Origin: an uncultured Duncaniella sp.
GTDB taxonomy: Bacteria; Bacteroidota; Bacteroidia; Bacteroidales; Muribaculaceae
Length of the DNA: 32,153 nt
Direction: 5' to 3'
Assembly (NCBI GenBank): GCA_910576785.1
Contig: CAJTJG010000027.1
Location: 1-32,153 of the forward strand
Shown in pieces: positions 14,101-21,998 of the stretch. The translations under genes were made by a program, and so were the position numbers. The stretch's first letter is position 1; each line of letters begins with the position of its first letter. Under the pieces are notes generated by a model, which worked only from the letters and a program-made list of their open reading frames with translations, was not told where the DNA came from and ran no database searches.

Positions 14101-15795
14101 GCCATGGGCCGTCTTGCCACCGATATCAACGGCGACGGTGTGATTGACAACAACGACTCCCCCATGGAGATCGAGCCTACGGTGACTGGCAAGACCGTGA
14201 TGTTCCAGTACAAGAACCTCGTGTACGGCAGCGCCTACACATTCACCCTCGCAGCCAACAGCGTGATGGACCTCACCGACAACAAGCTTGACAAGGCCAT
14301 CACCATCCGCTTCTCCACCAAGGAGCGTCCCGCCGTGGCCAAGGCTCTCTACGATGCCGAGGTTTCCACTGCCGACGAGCTCGTGGCCGCTCTCGCAGCC
14401 GCAGCCGCACGCGATGATAAGACCGCACGTTTCCGCATCTTCCTCCACGACGGTACCTACCGTATGCCCGCTTCCGATACCCGCAAGAAGAACGGTATCG
14501 ACGGCAAGGAGTATCCCGATCCCACCACCTATATTAATACACCCAACATCTCGCTTATCGGTGAGAGCCGTGATGGTGTTGTGATCACCAACACACTTCC
14601 CGGAGGTGAGCATGACAATGGCTTCGGCATGTCGTGCGTGCTCGAGGGTATCGGCAACGGCGACGTGATCGATCTCGAGAAGGGTGCCACCGGCACATAT
14701 CTCCAGCATCTCACCGTCAAGAGTGCAATGGGCGATAAGAAGGGCCGCGACATCGAGGTCAACGACAAGTCTGACAAGACAATCATGAAGGATGTATGCC
14801 TCTGGGGCTATCAGGATACATACGTGTCCAACAACCAGAACGGCCGCTTCTACTTCGAGGGTGGTCTCCTGCGTGGACGCACCGACTTCCTCTGCGGCAA
14901 AGGTGACGTCTTCTACAATGCCGTCACTCTCCAGATGGTAGGCCAGGGCTACCTTGCCGTGCCCTCACAGCCCAGAAAGTACGGATATATTTTCAAGGAC
15001 TGTGAGATCACCGGCGAGCTTGACACCAAGTCGCTCGACAAGCAGGGCAAGCCCACCGATCCCAACGGCAGCTATACACTCGGCCGTCCCTGGGGCAAAG
15101 GCACACCTATCGCTCTCTTCATCGACACCAAGATGAACGTGATCCCCGCCGCTGTAGGTTGGAACGAGATGTCAGGCGGCTGGCCCGCACGTTTCGCCGA
15201 GTACAATTCATTCACCGCATCCGGCTCGGTCATCGACCTCAAGGACCGCAAGAAGTCGTTCGGCGATGCATCAAAGGATGGCATCTATCCCAACAACCCC
15301 GTCCTGACCAAGGAGGAGGCCGAGGCCAACAACTACAGCGCCGTCATGGGCGGTGATGACGACTGGGATCCCGCAAGCTATGCTGAGCAGGCTCCCGCAC
15401 CCGCCAATGTCGTGTTCGACGGTACCGTACTCTCATGGGACAACAATGACTACGTTTCGCTGTGGGCCATTTGCGCCAACGGTAAGGTGATCGACTTCGT
15501 TGTCGAGCCCACATGGTCAGTGTCCGCACCCGCCGGCATCCGTGCCGAGGCCGAGGGTCAGGCTATTGTCTACAGTGTGCGTGCCGCCAACGAGATGGGC
15601 GGTCTCGGCGAGGCTGTCAAGGCCAACAGCCAGAGCGCCATCGGCAGCATCGATGCTGACTCAGAGGTGATATCCACTGTCTACTACAACCTTCAGGGTA
15701 TCCAGGTGACACCTGCTGTCCGCGGTACCGTCCTTATCAAGGTTGACACACTCCGCTCAGGCGAGACCGTCACAAGCAAGATTGTAGTGAAGTAA
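11167..15795 (+). CDS. Giant secreted multidomain pectinesterase
   Basis: This 1542-residue protein de-esterifies pectin, judging by its C-terminal right-handed beta-helix domain (about residues 1060-1370). Pectinesterase motifs are present: YQDTY (Gln1216, Asp1217), DFLCG with predicted nucleophile Asp1240, and LGRPWG with Arg1307. A signal peptide ends near MAAF. In between lie InlB/Flg_new-type beta repeats (three 'FVNWTDG/LVGWTDG/FTNWTDG' units near 220, 660 and 735), carbohydrate-binding-like beta domains, and an SbsA-type Ig-like domain (about 945-1055, starting APELVSFIPEEG). The end, VYYNLQGIQV to TSKIVVK, looks like a type IX secretion sorting tail. The usual pectinesterase is 300-400 residues. 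A TTG 6 nt upstream is in frame, but ATG is preferred. Confidence 0.9.
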   Translation: MKKSIYSVVLAAACLFGVSDAMAAFKDIRIDFTNYNLLTDGETDNSVVNYGVAVADDGTVSRVAADDPTAAIVINAKVHGAQHGLSNFSSTVAVDGPVKITFGGCRYTSTDVTIKGANGVEGKTFSTKTSDCWSNKSPEANTAYSYYKGDATTLTVAGGGYVPYIAIEAVDPSELVEEVTVSYSLGEYADAGTLLPPAEKIEVGKTITIPVNHTLFQEGKTLVGWTDGTDNYEIGEVVTVKGDMTLTPRFLDNTVTLADRKEAVTVKWNFRRDMGAPVVGWEGKEDCFWVAQAKIGTEVIDVKLPFSTKPGKFNNGNNTDWIQINNGTTFDVPSCKGAVISYESYNATTTTTIDGVVVETGGSKVGSFTVGGSAESVPLVVGDGSYYRYIQTVLPVVGASGAGEKFENKESNVIWAFNSTTDYEVAVADPAKGFSVLAVNLNGATVTGTGKRTDADDPARDENGNDIVYVKIKPVTGHTDVVEWIAKPAKGLKFTPTKVSGWIQRFGTDAENGVTVSAVTGEGEEVVLGTYTALRANKSHSHKPYDATAVNKFEIELTEAQQAQLATMESFNLRASIGVGAGKEGGFSDVRIYGKLDGTMAEVAKYTVKASINIEDAGTVTVYPKADEYDEGSEVKLTAQRNFGYRFVNWTDGEGKEVATTPEYVYTVSANAEFTANFEAVKTYELVYGVEGGANAYQVQPNPAPNVVDGKNMYEEGTNVTLTAISNPIVTFTNWTDGQSSSEISFVMDGDKKYTGVFSTVDYVVGWDFYLAGNNGRPADFFSDGNDAVSLVMRNADGEASGWLDKSEAGAGGYEGRPAGVNWKTTGLGDYYWQTTVNAESFTDMKVIGAMAYNYNAYTKQNVEASLDGETWEKLGTITIEGAKNWTDYEFTLPAKFNNQPAVSIRWISDKTSQVDGTESNNDGIAIGATYVLGTEKLVDDGTAPELVSFIPEEGSASASINGKIVLNFDEKVKVAAGAMGRLATDINGDGVIDNNDSPMEIEPTVTGKTVMFQYKNLVYGSAYTFTLAANSVMDLTDNKLDKAITIRFSTKERPAVAKALYDAEVSTADELVAALAAAAARDDKTARFRIFLHDGTYRMPASDTRKKNGIDGKEYPDPTTYINTPNISLIGESRDGVVITNTLPGGEHDNGFGMSCVLEGIGNGDVIDLEKGATGTYLQHLTVKSAMGDKKGRDIEVNDKSDKTIMKDVCLWGYQDTYVSNNQNGRFYFEGGLLRGRTDFLCGKGDVFYNAVTLQMVGQGYLAVPSQPRKYGYIFKDCEITGELDTKSLDKQGKPTDPNGSYTLGRPWGKGTPIALFIDTKMNVIPAAVGWNEMSGGWPARFAEYNSFTASGSVIDLKDRKKSFGDASKDGIYPNNPVLTKEEAEANNYSAVMGGDDDWDPASYAEQAPAPANVVFDGTVLSWDNNDYVSLWAICANGKVIDFVVEPTWSVSAPAGIRAEAEGQAIVYSVRAANEMGGLGEAVKANSQSAIGSIDADSEVISTVYYNLQGIQVTPAVRGTVLIKVDTLRSGETVTSKIVVK

Positions 15796-15845
15796 ATCCG
15801 TGATACTGTACCCTGATTCATAGCAAGGGATACAGAACACCAAAT

Positions 15846-15904
15846 AAGAGACATATTTCCGACCGGCACACACGTATGGCCGTGCCATCGGAAATATGTC
15901 TCTT
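15846..15904 (+). terminator. Terminator of pectinesterase gene
   Basis: Arms AAGAGACATATTTCCGA (15846-15862) and CGGAAATATGTCTCTT (15889-15904) form a 16-bp stem, with further GGCAC/GTGCC pairing inside, followed by CTTTGTTGT. It starts 50 bp after the stop. Confidence 0.75.
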
Positions 15905-15944
15905 CTTTGTTGTCTCTATCAACCTCCCCTGTCCGCTGACCCCC

Positions 15945-16178
15945 GTTTCCGAAGGAAACCCTTAAGTTAGCCCGCCATTAGCCGCAGGCGTAATGGCGGG
16001 GGCATTAGGACAGCCCACAACAAAAAGTTTCCGGAGGAAACCCTAATCAGAGATACAAACTTATCCGTCCATCTGATTAGGGTTTCTTTCAGAAACACAA
16101 ATATACTAAATCTCACACGTATCCCGCCATTACGCCTGAGGCTAATGACGGGCTAACTTAAGGGTTTCCTTCGGAAAC
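15945..16178. repeat. Large nested inverted repeat
   Basis: Outer arms of 56 bp (15945-16000 and 16123-16178) are inverted copies with two mismatches. Inner arms of 24 bp (16027-16050 and 16073-16096) are inverted copies with three mismatches. Each outer arm itself holds a hairpin (CCCGCCATTA/TAATGGCGGG), and all arms carry a TTTCC-GGAAACCC unit. No gene is inside. It lies between convergent genes and could be a MITE-like or REP-like element. Confidence 0.85.
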
Positions 16179-16260
16179 TTGTATGCCGCTATTGGCTGAA
16201 GGCGGTGTGTCAAAATATGGAAGTCCCAATAACGCGTTCCGCATTAGCTTGGAGCAATAT

Positions 16261-16406
16261 AACAAATTTGTTATATGATAGGATACAAAAAGACAAAAAA
16301 AGACAAGAGAGACAAAGTTTAATTATCGGTGTGATAATTAATTTTTCTTTGTCACTTTTGTCCCTTCTTTGTCCTTGTGTATCTTTCTATATAAAGATAA
16401 AGATAC
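16261..16406. repeat. GATACA/GGACA-type intergenic hairpin
   Basis: The left part (GATACAAAAAGACAAAAAAA from 16282) and the right part, read inverted (GATACACAAGGACAAAGAAG), form a long imperfect hairpin around AATTATC/GATAATT (16321-16339). The same pattern recurs at 6081-6119/10960-10999 and 21928-22012. A 76-codon open frame (16205-16435) covers it but looks like chance. Confidence 0.55.
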
Positions 16407-16419
16407 GGAGAAAAGAAAT

Positions 16420-16459
16420 AGGGGCTGAAGGGTGACCATGGTCGGCCCTTTCAGCCCCT
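16420..16459 (-). terminator. Terminator of sugar MFS gene
   Basis: AGGGGCTGAAGGGTGACC pairs with GGTCGGCCCTTTCAGCCCCT, a strong GC-rich stem 24 bp past the stop of the minus-strand permease gene. Confidence 0.75.
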
Positions 16460-16482
16460 GATATTATTCAGTAGATCTGATA

Positions 16483-17871
16483 TCAGAGCGAGCGCGGATC
16501 GATGCTCTCCTCTTCATCTACGGGGATATCGGTGTTGACATTCTTGGAACCTACAAGACCGTAGAAAAGGAGATAGGCGAGCATTGCCACAACGAGCCAG
16601 TAGGAAGTCATATAGCCGGTGGCGTGGGCTATGGCATTCTGCACGAGGGGCATCACGCCGCCGCCTACAACCATCATCATGAAGATGCCGGAAGCCTGGG
16701 CGGTGTACTTGCCGAGACCCTCCACGGCGAGGTTGAATATGCCACCCCACATGATGGAGGTGCAGAGACCGCAGAGGATGAGCAGGAATGCGCTGACGGG
16801 CACTACGGCACCGCCGGCATAGATGGCTTCAGGCACAGGGAAGGTGACATCCTTGGGGATGACGATGGCGAAGATGATGAGGATGATGGCTGTGGCCGAT
16901 ACTACGGAGAGCTGTGTCTTGGACGATACAGCGCCGCTGATGAAGCCCGAGAGGAAACGGCCTACGAGCATGAGCAGCCAGTAGATGGCCACGATGGTGC
17001 CTGCTATGGTTGAGGCCTCGCCGATCACACCGGCACCGTTGGCACCCTGGTCGGCAAGATAGAAGTTGAGTGTGCCGGGGATACCGATCTCGATACCTAC
17101 ATAGAAGAATATACCGATGACACCGAGCACAGTGTGGCGGAAGTTCCAGGGCGAATGCGAATACTTGACCTTGCGCACCTTGCCTGAGCCGCTGGGCTCG
17201 GGGATGGCTACGAAGAGCAGTATGACGAACGCTACGGCAAAGATGCCCATGCCGATGAAGAGCAGGGGTGCCACAGCGCTGATCATGGTGTCGGCGGTGA
17301 GCACTCCGATGAGAGCGCCTACGAAGAACGGGGTCATCGTGCCGGAGAACGAGTTGAGGGCACCGCCGAACTGCAGGAGCTGGTTGCCCTTGTTGCCGCC
17401 GCCACCGAGGAGGTTGAGCATGGGGCATACCACAGTGTTGAGCATGCACACGCAGAAACCGCAGATGAACGCACCGAGAAGGTAGATGAAGAAATTAAGT
17501 GTGATGGGGAATGCGCGCTCCACACCCTCGGCATTGGTGGAGGTGAACTCGGTGACGACGGTGTCGACACCCACGATGCCCGAAAGATACTGCACGAACA
17601 GGCCGATGATGCCGACGCCGATGGCCCAGAGGGCGGTCTTCTTGTAGCCGATCTTCACCAGAAGATTACCGGCGGGGATACCCATGAAGAGGTAGGCCAG
17701 GAAGTTCATCATGTTGCCCATCATGCCGAGCACAGAGTTGCCTTCAAACTGATTGCCCCATATAGTGCCGATAGGGGCCGCGAGATTGGTGACAAATGAT
17801 ATCATCGCATAGATGAAGAACATCACCACGATGGCTATCACATTGCCGTTTTTCTTAACGGAATTTTCCAT
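16483..17871 (-). CDS. Sugar MFS permease, FucP/GlcP-like
   Basis: This 462-residue inner-membrane protein is a major facilitator superfamily transporter with about 12 helices. It resembles the FucP/glucose-galactose permease group of Bacteroidetes: start MENSVKKNGNVIAIVVMFFI, the early block NFLAYLFMGIPAGNLLVKIG(YKK), and a glycine-rich cytoplasmic stretch LLGGGGNKGNQLLQFGG. It probably imports a hexose by proton or sodium symport; substrate not predictable. It diverges from transketolase, which fits a carbon-metabolism setting. The leader upstream is about 125 nt and contains GC-rich hairpins. A terminator follows. Confidence 0.87.
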   Translation of the reverse strand: MENSVKKNGNVIAIVVMFFIYAMISFVTNLAAPIGTIWGNQFEGNSVLGMMGNMMNFLAYLFMGIPAGNLLVKIGYKKTALWAIGVGIIGLFVQYLSGIVGVDTVVTEFTSTNAEGVERAFPITLNFFIYLLGAFICGFCVCMLNTVVCPMLNLLGGGGNKGNQLLQFGGALNSFSGTMTPFFVGALIGVLTADTMISAVAPLLFIGMGIFAVAFVILLFVAIPEPSGSGKVRKVKYSHSPWNFRHTVLGVIGIFFYVGIEIGIPGTLNFYLADQGANGAGVIGEASTIAGTIVAIYWLLMLVGRFLSGFISGAVSSKTQLSVVSATAIILIIFAIVIPKDVTFPVPEAIYAGGAVVPVSAFLLILCGLCTSIMWGGIFNLAVEGLGKYTAQASGIFMMMVVGGGVMPLVQNAIAHATGYMTSYWLVVAMLAYLLFYGLVGSKNVNTDIPVDEEESIDPRSL

Positions 17872-17925
17872 TGGTTTTTAAGATAAGAAAATGTAGTTAT
17901 TGTTTTGGATATTAGTTTTCGTGAG

Positions 17926-17991
17926 GCGCACGTCGGCCCATGAGCCGACGCACCGGTATACCTTTGGAACGCATGCGCCTGCCGCAGGCGC
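17926..17991 (-). promoter_or_regulatory. GC-rich hairpins in leader of sugar permease
   Basis: Two stable hairpins, CGTCGGC/GCCGACG (17931-17950) and GCGCCT/AGGCGC (17975-17991), lie between the -7-like box (18004-18011) and the ATG at 17871. They would be in the transcript leader. They may be a regulatory RNA structure or a small inserted repeat; no known riboswitch class is recognised. Confidence 0.4.
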
Positions 17992-18003
17992 GGATTTTGA
18001 TGG

Positions 18004-18011
18004 CAAAGTTA
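18004..18011 (-). promoter_or_regulatory. -7 box for sugar permease gene
   Basis: On the minus strand TAACTTTG followed by CC fits TAnnTTTG. No good -33 TTTG is seen at the usual spacing. Confidence 0.45.
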
Positions 18012-18087
18012 ATCAAATTTTTTACACTTTTTACATACACTATGTATAAATGATAGACAGAGATATATAATTTCTCCGATTTTTTTG

Positions 18088-18095
18088 TAAATTTG
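18088..18095 (+). promoter_or_regulatory. -7 box for transketolase gene
   Basis: TAAATTTG, 78 bp upstream of the transketolase ATG, fits TAnnTTTG and follows a T-rich tract; the -33 element is not clear. Confidence 0.45.
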
Positions 18096-18172
18096 CCCAT
18101 CTCTTCTCCTCATGTTTCAAGGGTTATACCTTACTGTATTCTGAACACTAACCCAAATCCAATATAAAATAC

Positions 18173-20206
18173 ATGAATCTTACCACAGTAAACCGGGCAG
18201 CCGACAATATCCGCATTCTCGCGGCCTCTATGGTCGAGAAGGCTAAGTCGGGTCATCCCGGCGGTGCCATGGGCGGTGCCGACTTCGTGAACGTGCTCTA
18301 CTCGCAGTTTCTCATCACCGATCCCGACGACGGCAAGTGGCTCGGACGTGACCGTTTCTTCCTCGATCCAGGCCACATGTCTCCGATGCTCTACAGCGTG
18401 CTCGCCCTTTTCGGCCACTATACCATAGATGAACTCCAGCAGTTCCGTCAGTGGGGCTCGCCCACTCCGGGCCATCCCGAGCTTCACCCCGAGCGCGGCG
18501 TGGAGAATACCTCAGGTCCCCTCGGTCAGGGCCACACCATGGCTGTCGGCTGTGCTATAGCCGAGCGCTTCCTCGCCGCCCGTTTCGGTGAGTGGCTCAG
18601 CCACAAGACTTATGCCTTCATCTCCGATGGCGGTATCCAGGAGGAGATCTCGCAGGGTGCAGGCCGTCTGGCCGGCCACCTCGGTCTGAGCAACCTCATC
18701 ATGTTCTATGACAGCAATAAGGTGCAGCTCTCCACTATGGTGGACGCTGTCGATGCCGAGGACGTAGCTGCCAAGTATCGCGCATGGCACTGGAATGTGC
18801 TTGAGATCGACGGCAACGACCCCGAGCAGATAGCCAAGGCTATCATCGAGGCCCAGGGCGAGAAAGAGCGTCCCACTCTTATCATAGGCCACACCGTGAT
18901 GGGCCGTGGCTGTGTCAAGACCGACGGTTCCAACTTCGAGGGCCAGTGCTCCACCCACGGTCAGCCCCTCTCCGCTTCGGGTGCCGACTATGCCGCCACC
19001 ATGAAGCATCTGGGTGCCGATCCCGAGAATCCCTGGGTGATCTTCGACGACGTCAAGGCTCTCTATGAGGCACGCCGCGAGGAACTCCGCGCCATCGTCA
19101 AGGCCCGCCGCGAGGAGCAGGCCGCATGGGAGGCCGCCAATCCCGAGCTGGCAAAGGAACTCCACACATTCCTTGACAACAAACTCCCCGAGATTGACTG
19201 GAAGGCCATTCCCCACAAGGCTAACATCGCCAGCCGTCAGGCATCGGCCGACGTGCTCGGTGTGCTCGCCGAGAAGGTGAACAACATGATCGTATCATCG
19301 GCCGACCTCGCCAACTCCGACAAGACCGACGCATTCCTCAAGAAGACTCATCCCTTCGCCAAGGGCGACTTCAGCGGCGCGTTCCTCCACGCCGGTGTCA
19401 CCGAGCTCACCATGGCAGCCGTGATGAACGGCATAGTGCTCCACGGTGGTGTCATCGCAGCCTGCGGCACATTCTTCGTGTTCAGCGACTACATGAAGCC
19501 CGCCGTGCGTATGGCTGCTCTCATGGAGCTCCCCGTCAAGTATATCTGGACGCATGACGCATTCCGCGTGGGTGAGGACGGTCCCACCCACGAACCCGTC
19601 GAGCAGGAGGCACAGCTCCGTCTGATGGAGGAGCTCCGCAACCTCAGCGGCGAACCCTCTATGCTCGTGCTCCGCCCCGCCGACGCCACCGAGACTTCAG
19701 TGGCATGGGCTATGGCCATGGAGAACTTCAGCACTCCTTCGGCTCTCGTGCTCTCGCGCCAGAACCTTCCCGACCTCCCCGCCGAGAGCGGCGACCGCTA
19801 CGCAGAAGCTGCCGCCGGCTGCCGCCGTGGCGGATACACGGTGGTCAATGCCGAGACTCCAGCGGTGATCCTCGTGGCCAACGGTTCGGAGGTATCGCTG
19901 CTCTGCGACGTCGCTGCCCGTCTCAAGGAGGAGGGTGTGGCCGCACGCGTAGTGTCGGTTCCCTCCATCGGACTGTTCAACAATCAGCCTGTTGACTACC
20001 GTCAGAGCGTGCTCACCCCCGGTGTTCCCGTGTTCGGTCTCACCGCAGGCCTCCCCTCCACACTCCGTGCCGTGGTAGGCTCCGAGGGCGAGGTGTTCGG
20101 TCTCGATCATTTCGGCGCGTCCGCACCCTACAAGGTGCTCGACGAGAAGTTCGGTTTCACCACCGACGCCGTACATGCCCGCGTGCTTGCCTTCCTCGGC
20201 AAGTGA
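18173..20206 (+). CDS. tkt: Transketolase
   Basis: This 677-residue thiamine-diphosphate enzyme transfers two-carbon ketol units in the non-oxidative pentose phosphate pathway. Visible landmarks: SGHPG with His28, PGHMS with His68, GPLGQG (115-120), the ThDP/metal-binding segment SDGGIQEEIS (151-160) through YDSNK (Asp180, Asn182), and the pyrimidine-domain block THDAFRVGEDGPTHEPVEQ followed by a C-terminal domain. The first Gly of the classic GDG is Ser here, which I believe is usual in Bacteroidetes. Length is normal. Codon choice is highly biased, suggesting strong expression. A terminator follows at 20231. Confidence 0.95.
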   Translation: MNLTTVNRAADNIRILAASMVEKAKSGHPGGAMGGADFVNVLYSQFLITDPDDGKWLGRDRFFLDPGHMSPMLYSVLALFGHYTIDELQQFRQWGSPTPGHPELHPERGVENTSGPLGQGHTMAVGCAIAERFLAARFGEWLSHKTYAFISDGGIQEEISQGAGRLAGHLGLSNLIMFYDSNKVQLSTMVDAVDAEDVAAKYRAWHWNVLEIDGNDPEQIAKAIIEAQGEKERPTLIIGHTVMGRGCVKTDGSNFEGQCSTHGQPLSASGADYAATMKHLGADPENPWVIFDDVKALYEARREELRAIVKARREEQAAWEAANPELAKELHTFLDNKLPEIDWKAIPHKANIASRQASADVLGVLAEKVNNMIVSSADLANSDKTDAFLKKTHPFAKGDFSGAFLHAGVTELTMAAVMNGIVLHGGVIAACGTFFVFSDYMKPAVRMAALMELPVKYIWTHDAFRVGEDGPTHEPVEQEAQLRLMEELRNLSGEPSMLVLRPADATETSVAWAMAMENFSTPSALVLSRQNLPDLPAESGDRYAEAAAGCRRGGYTVVNAETPAVILVANGSEVSLLCDVAARLKEEGVAARVVSVPSIGLFNNQPVDYRQSVLTPGVPVFGLTAGLPSTLRAVVGSEGEVFGLDHFGASAPYKVLDEKFGFTTDAVHARVLAFLGK

Positions 20207-20230
20207 TGATGGGGTAAGATAGCAAACCCT

Positions 20231-20280
20231 GATCCGCGATCATCCTGGACATTAATTCCGGATGGTCGCGGATCTTGTTT
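20231..20280 (+). terminator. Terminator of transketolase gene
   Basis: GATCCGCGATCATCC (20231-20245) pairs with GGATGGTCGCGGATC (20260-20274, one wobble), followed by TTGTTTTTT. Confidence 0.85.
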
Positions 20281-20298
20281 TTTCAGTAAATCTCGCCG

Positions 20299-20365
20299 AT
20301 TGGTCAAAACGCCTCCGCTATCCGACGATTACACCTCTCAAACTCACCTCCATTGGTCAAAATGC
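20299..20365 (+). repeat. Two direct repeats upstream of ompA-type gene
   Basis: ATTGGTCAAAACGC (20299-20312) and ATTGGTCAAAATGC (20352-20365) differ at one base and are 53 bp apart start to start, about five helical turns. They lie 64 bp or more upstream of the -7 box and may be a regulator's binding sites. Confidence 0.45.
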
Positions 20366-20428
20366 GAAAAATTTAGATAATTTTAAAGAATTGTTTGCTT
20401 AAATTTAGATTATGTGAAAAAAAAGTTT

Positions 20429-20436
20429 TACCTTTG
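20429..20436 (+). promoter_or_regulatory. -7 box for OmpA-family gene
   Basis: TACCTTTG followed by AC fits the Bacteroidetes -7 box after an A/T-rich tract. The leader to the ATG at 20549 is about 105 nt. Confidence 0.55.
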
Positions 20437-20548
20437 ACCCGCAAATGCACCAATAGGCATGTTGCAAAATTGACACGATAGTATATCAAAATACAAACTA
20501 ACAACCGACAAGCAAACATTTTTCAACTATTTTCCAATAATAATTATT

Positions 20549-21745
20549 ATGAAAAAAAGTACACTTATCGGTCTCATGGCCGCTCTCTTCATGGGCCAAA
20601 GCGCAATGGCTCAGAGCACCCAGGAGATCTCTTATGTGGAGGATCCCGCCCAGGGCTACCTCTTCAACAGTTTCTCAAACAACTGGTTCATATCCGCTGA
20701 AGGTGGTGTAAACTACTACTTCGACCGCAACAACAGCGACCGTGACTTCCTCAACCGTTTCTCTCCCAATGCAGGTCTTTGGGTAGGTAAGTGGTTCTCA
20801 CCCATCGTAGGTCTCCGTGCAGGTGCCAACTTCACCCAGGTGAAAGGCAATGGCAAGGACGGCGGTGTAGGCCCCTACGGAACATTCGAAGGTGGCATCA
20901 AGTACATGCGCAACGAGTTCGGCTTCATGGCTGACGCTATGATCAACCTCACCAACTGGTGGTGCGGCTACCGTCCCGGCCGTGTTTACAACGGTATCCT
21001 CTACGGTGGTGCCGGCTACAACTTCCAGTATGTACCCGCCTATGGCAAGAACGGCAAGCGTGACGGCTGGGAGCGTGGCACAAACGACAACCTCACCGCT
21101 CACGTTGGTCTTATCAACAACTTCGCCCTCAACAAGCACATCAGCCTCTACCTCGACGTTCGTGGCGTGATCCTGACCGACGACTATCAGGTAGCCTATC
21201 CCCAGAAGAACCACATCGATCTTCAGGCTTACCTCGGTCTTACCTACAACTTCAACAAGACCGACTGGAGCGCACCCATCGTTCCCGTTATCCCCGAGAT
21301 CCCCAACTGCGACGCTGTTGAGGCTCGTCTCCAGGCTGCCAACGGCCGCATCGCTGACCTCGAGCGTCAGCTCCGCGACTGCCTGAACCGTCCCGTTCAG
21401 ACTGTCGAGGCTAAGGAAGGCCCCCTCTGCACCATCTACTACACCATCGGTCGTTCCAACATCTCGCGTGTTGACAACAAGGTGCTCGGTGCTGTTGCTG
21501 AGATCATGAAGAGCAACCCCAACTCCAAGTACACCGTCTGCGGCTGGGCCGACAACTACACCGGTACCGACCAGATCAACGACCGTCTCCGTCACGCCCG
21601 TGCCAACGGCGTAGAGAAGGTGCTCCTCAAGAATGGTGTTAACCCCTCACAGCTTGACGTTACTGTAAACAACGGTAACCTCAACGACATGGGCGAGAAG
21701 TATGTATCTCTCGACCGTGCTGTCACCATCACCGAGAACAAGTAA
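20549..21745 (+). CDS. OmpA-family outer membrane protein
   Basis: This 398-residue protein has a signal peptide (MKKSTLIGLMAALFMGQSAM, cleavage near AMAQ), an N-terminal aromatic- and glycine-rich beta-barrel region (about 25-240), a short Pro linker, a predicted coiled coil (CDAVEARLQAANGRIADLER and onward, about 250-275) and a C-terminal OmpA peptidoglycan-binding domain (about 285-395; YYTIGRSNIS, GWADNYTGT, NDRLRHARA). It should anchor the outer membrane to peptidoglycan. Codon use is extremely uniform (AAC, CTC, GGC), typical of a very abundant protein. It is monocistronic, with its own promoter, long leader and strong terminator. Confidence 0.9.
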   Translation: MKKSTLIGLMAALFMGQSAMAQSTQEISYVEDPAQGYLFNSFSNNWFISAEGGVNYYFDRNNSDRDFLNRFSPNAGLWVGKWFSPIVGLRAGANFTQVKGNGKDGGVGPYGTFEGGIKYMRNEFGFMADAMINLTNWWCGYRPGRVYNGILYGGAGYNFQYVPAYGKNGKRDGWERGTNDNLTAHVGLINNFALNKHISLYLDVRGVILTDDYQVAYPQKNHIDLQAYLGLTYNFNKTDWSAPIVPVIPEIPNCDAVEARLQAANGRIADLERQLRDCLNRPVQTVEAKEGPLCTIYYTIGRSNISRVDNKVLGAVAEIMKSNPNSKYTVCGWADNYTGTDQINDRLRHARANGVEKVLLKNGVNPSQLDVTVNNGNLNDMGEKYVSLDRAVTITENK

Positions 21746-21788
21746 ATCGACTCCGGGCATAGTCCCGTGAACAGTTGAAAAAATGTAA

Positions 21789-21832
21789 CCGCCTCCGGCC
21801 AGGATCAAACCTGCCGGAGGCGGAACTTTTTT
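21789..21832 (+). terminator. Terminator of OmpA-family gene
   Basis: CCGCCTCCGGC (21789-21799) pairs perfectly with GCCGGAGGCGG (21813-21823), followed by AACTTTTTTC. Confidence 0.85.
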
Positions 21833-21938
21833 CGGATCAGCGCAGTGCAGACTATCACCGCACCCGCCCGCTGTCAATGCTGTCAGTGGAAGTAAGTTTC
21901 CTTCGGAAACGGTTTTGAAAAAGGAATATACAAGAACG

Positions 21939-21998
21939 AAGGAAGGGCAAAAGTGACAGAAATATTAATCAATCATTTCGTCACTTTTGCCCTTCCTT
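21939..21998 (-). terminator. 19-bp perfect hairpin after hibernation factor
   Basis: AAGGAAGGGCAAAAGTGAC (21939-21957) is perfectly inverted at 21980-21998 with a 22-nt AT loop. Outer bases extend to GTATATTCC/GTGTATC-like ends, as in the other GATACA hairpins of this window. It lies 26 bp past the stop of the minus-strand xerC-hpf unit and probably ends it. Confidence 0.65.

Noticed and set aside
11176..14709. 1177-codon open frame antisense to the pectinesterase
   Set aside because: Strong codon bias on the sense strand leaves the opposite strand free of stops. The translation is His/Gly/Val-rich low-complexity sequence typical of such shadows.
15945..16178. CRISPR-like repeat cluster
   Set aside because: The repeats are inverted and nested with no regular spacers, and no cas gene is near.
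16205..16435. 76-codon frame in the intergenic hairpin region
   Set aside because: It covers a hairpin with GATACA/GGACA arms and ends in the permease terminator; the hydrophobic stretch arises from T-rich repeat sequence.
20798..21595. 265-codon minus-strand frame opposite the OmpA-family gene
   Set aside because: Val/Gly/Asp-rich shadow caused by uniform codon use in the abundant outer membrane protein.
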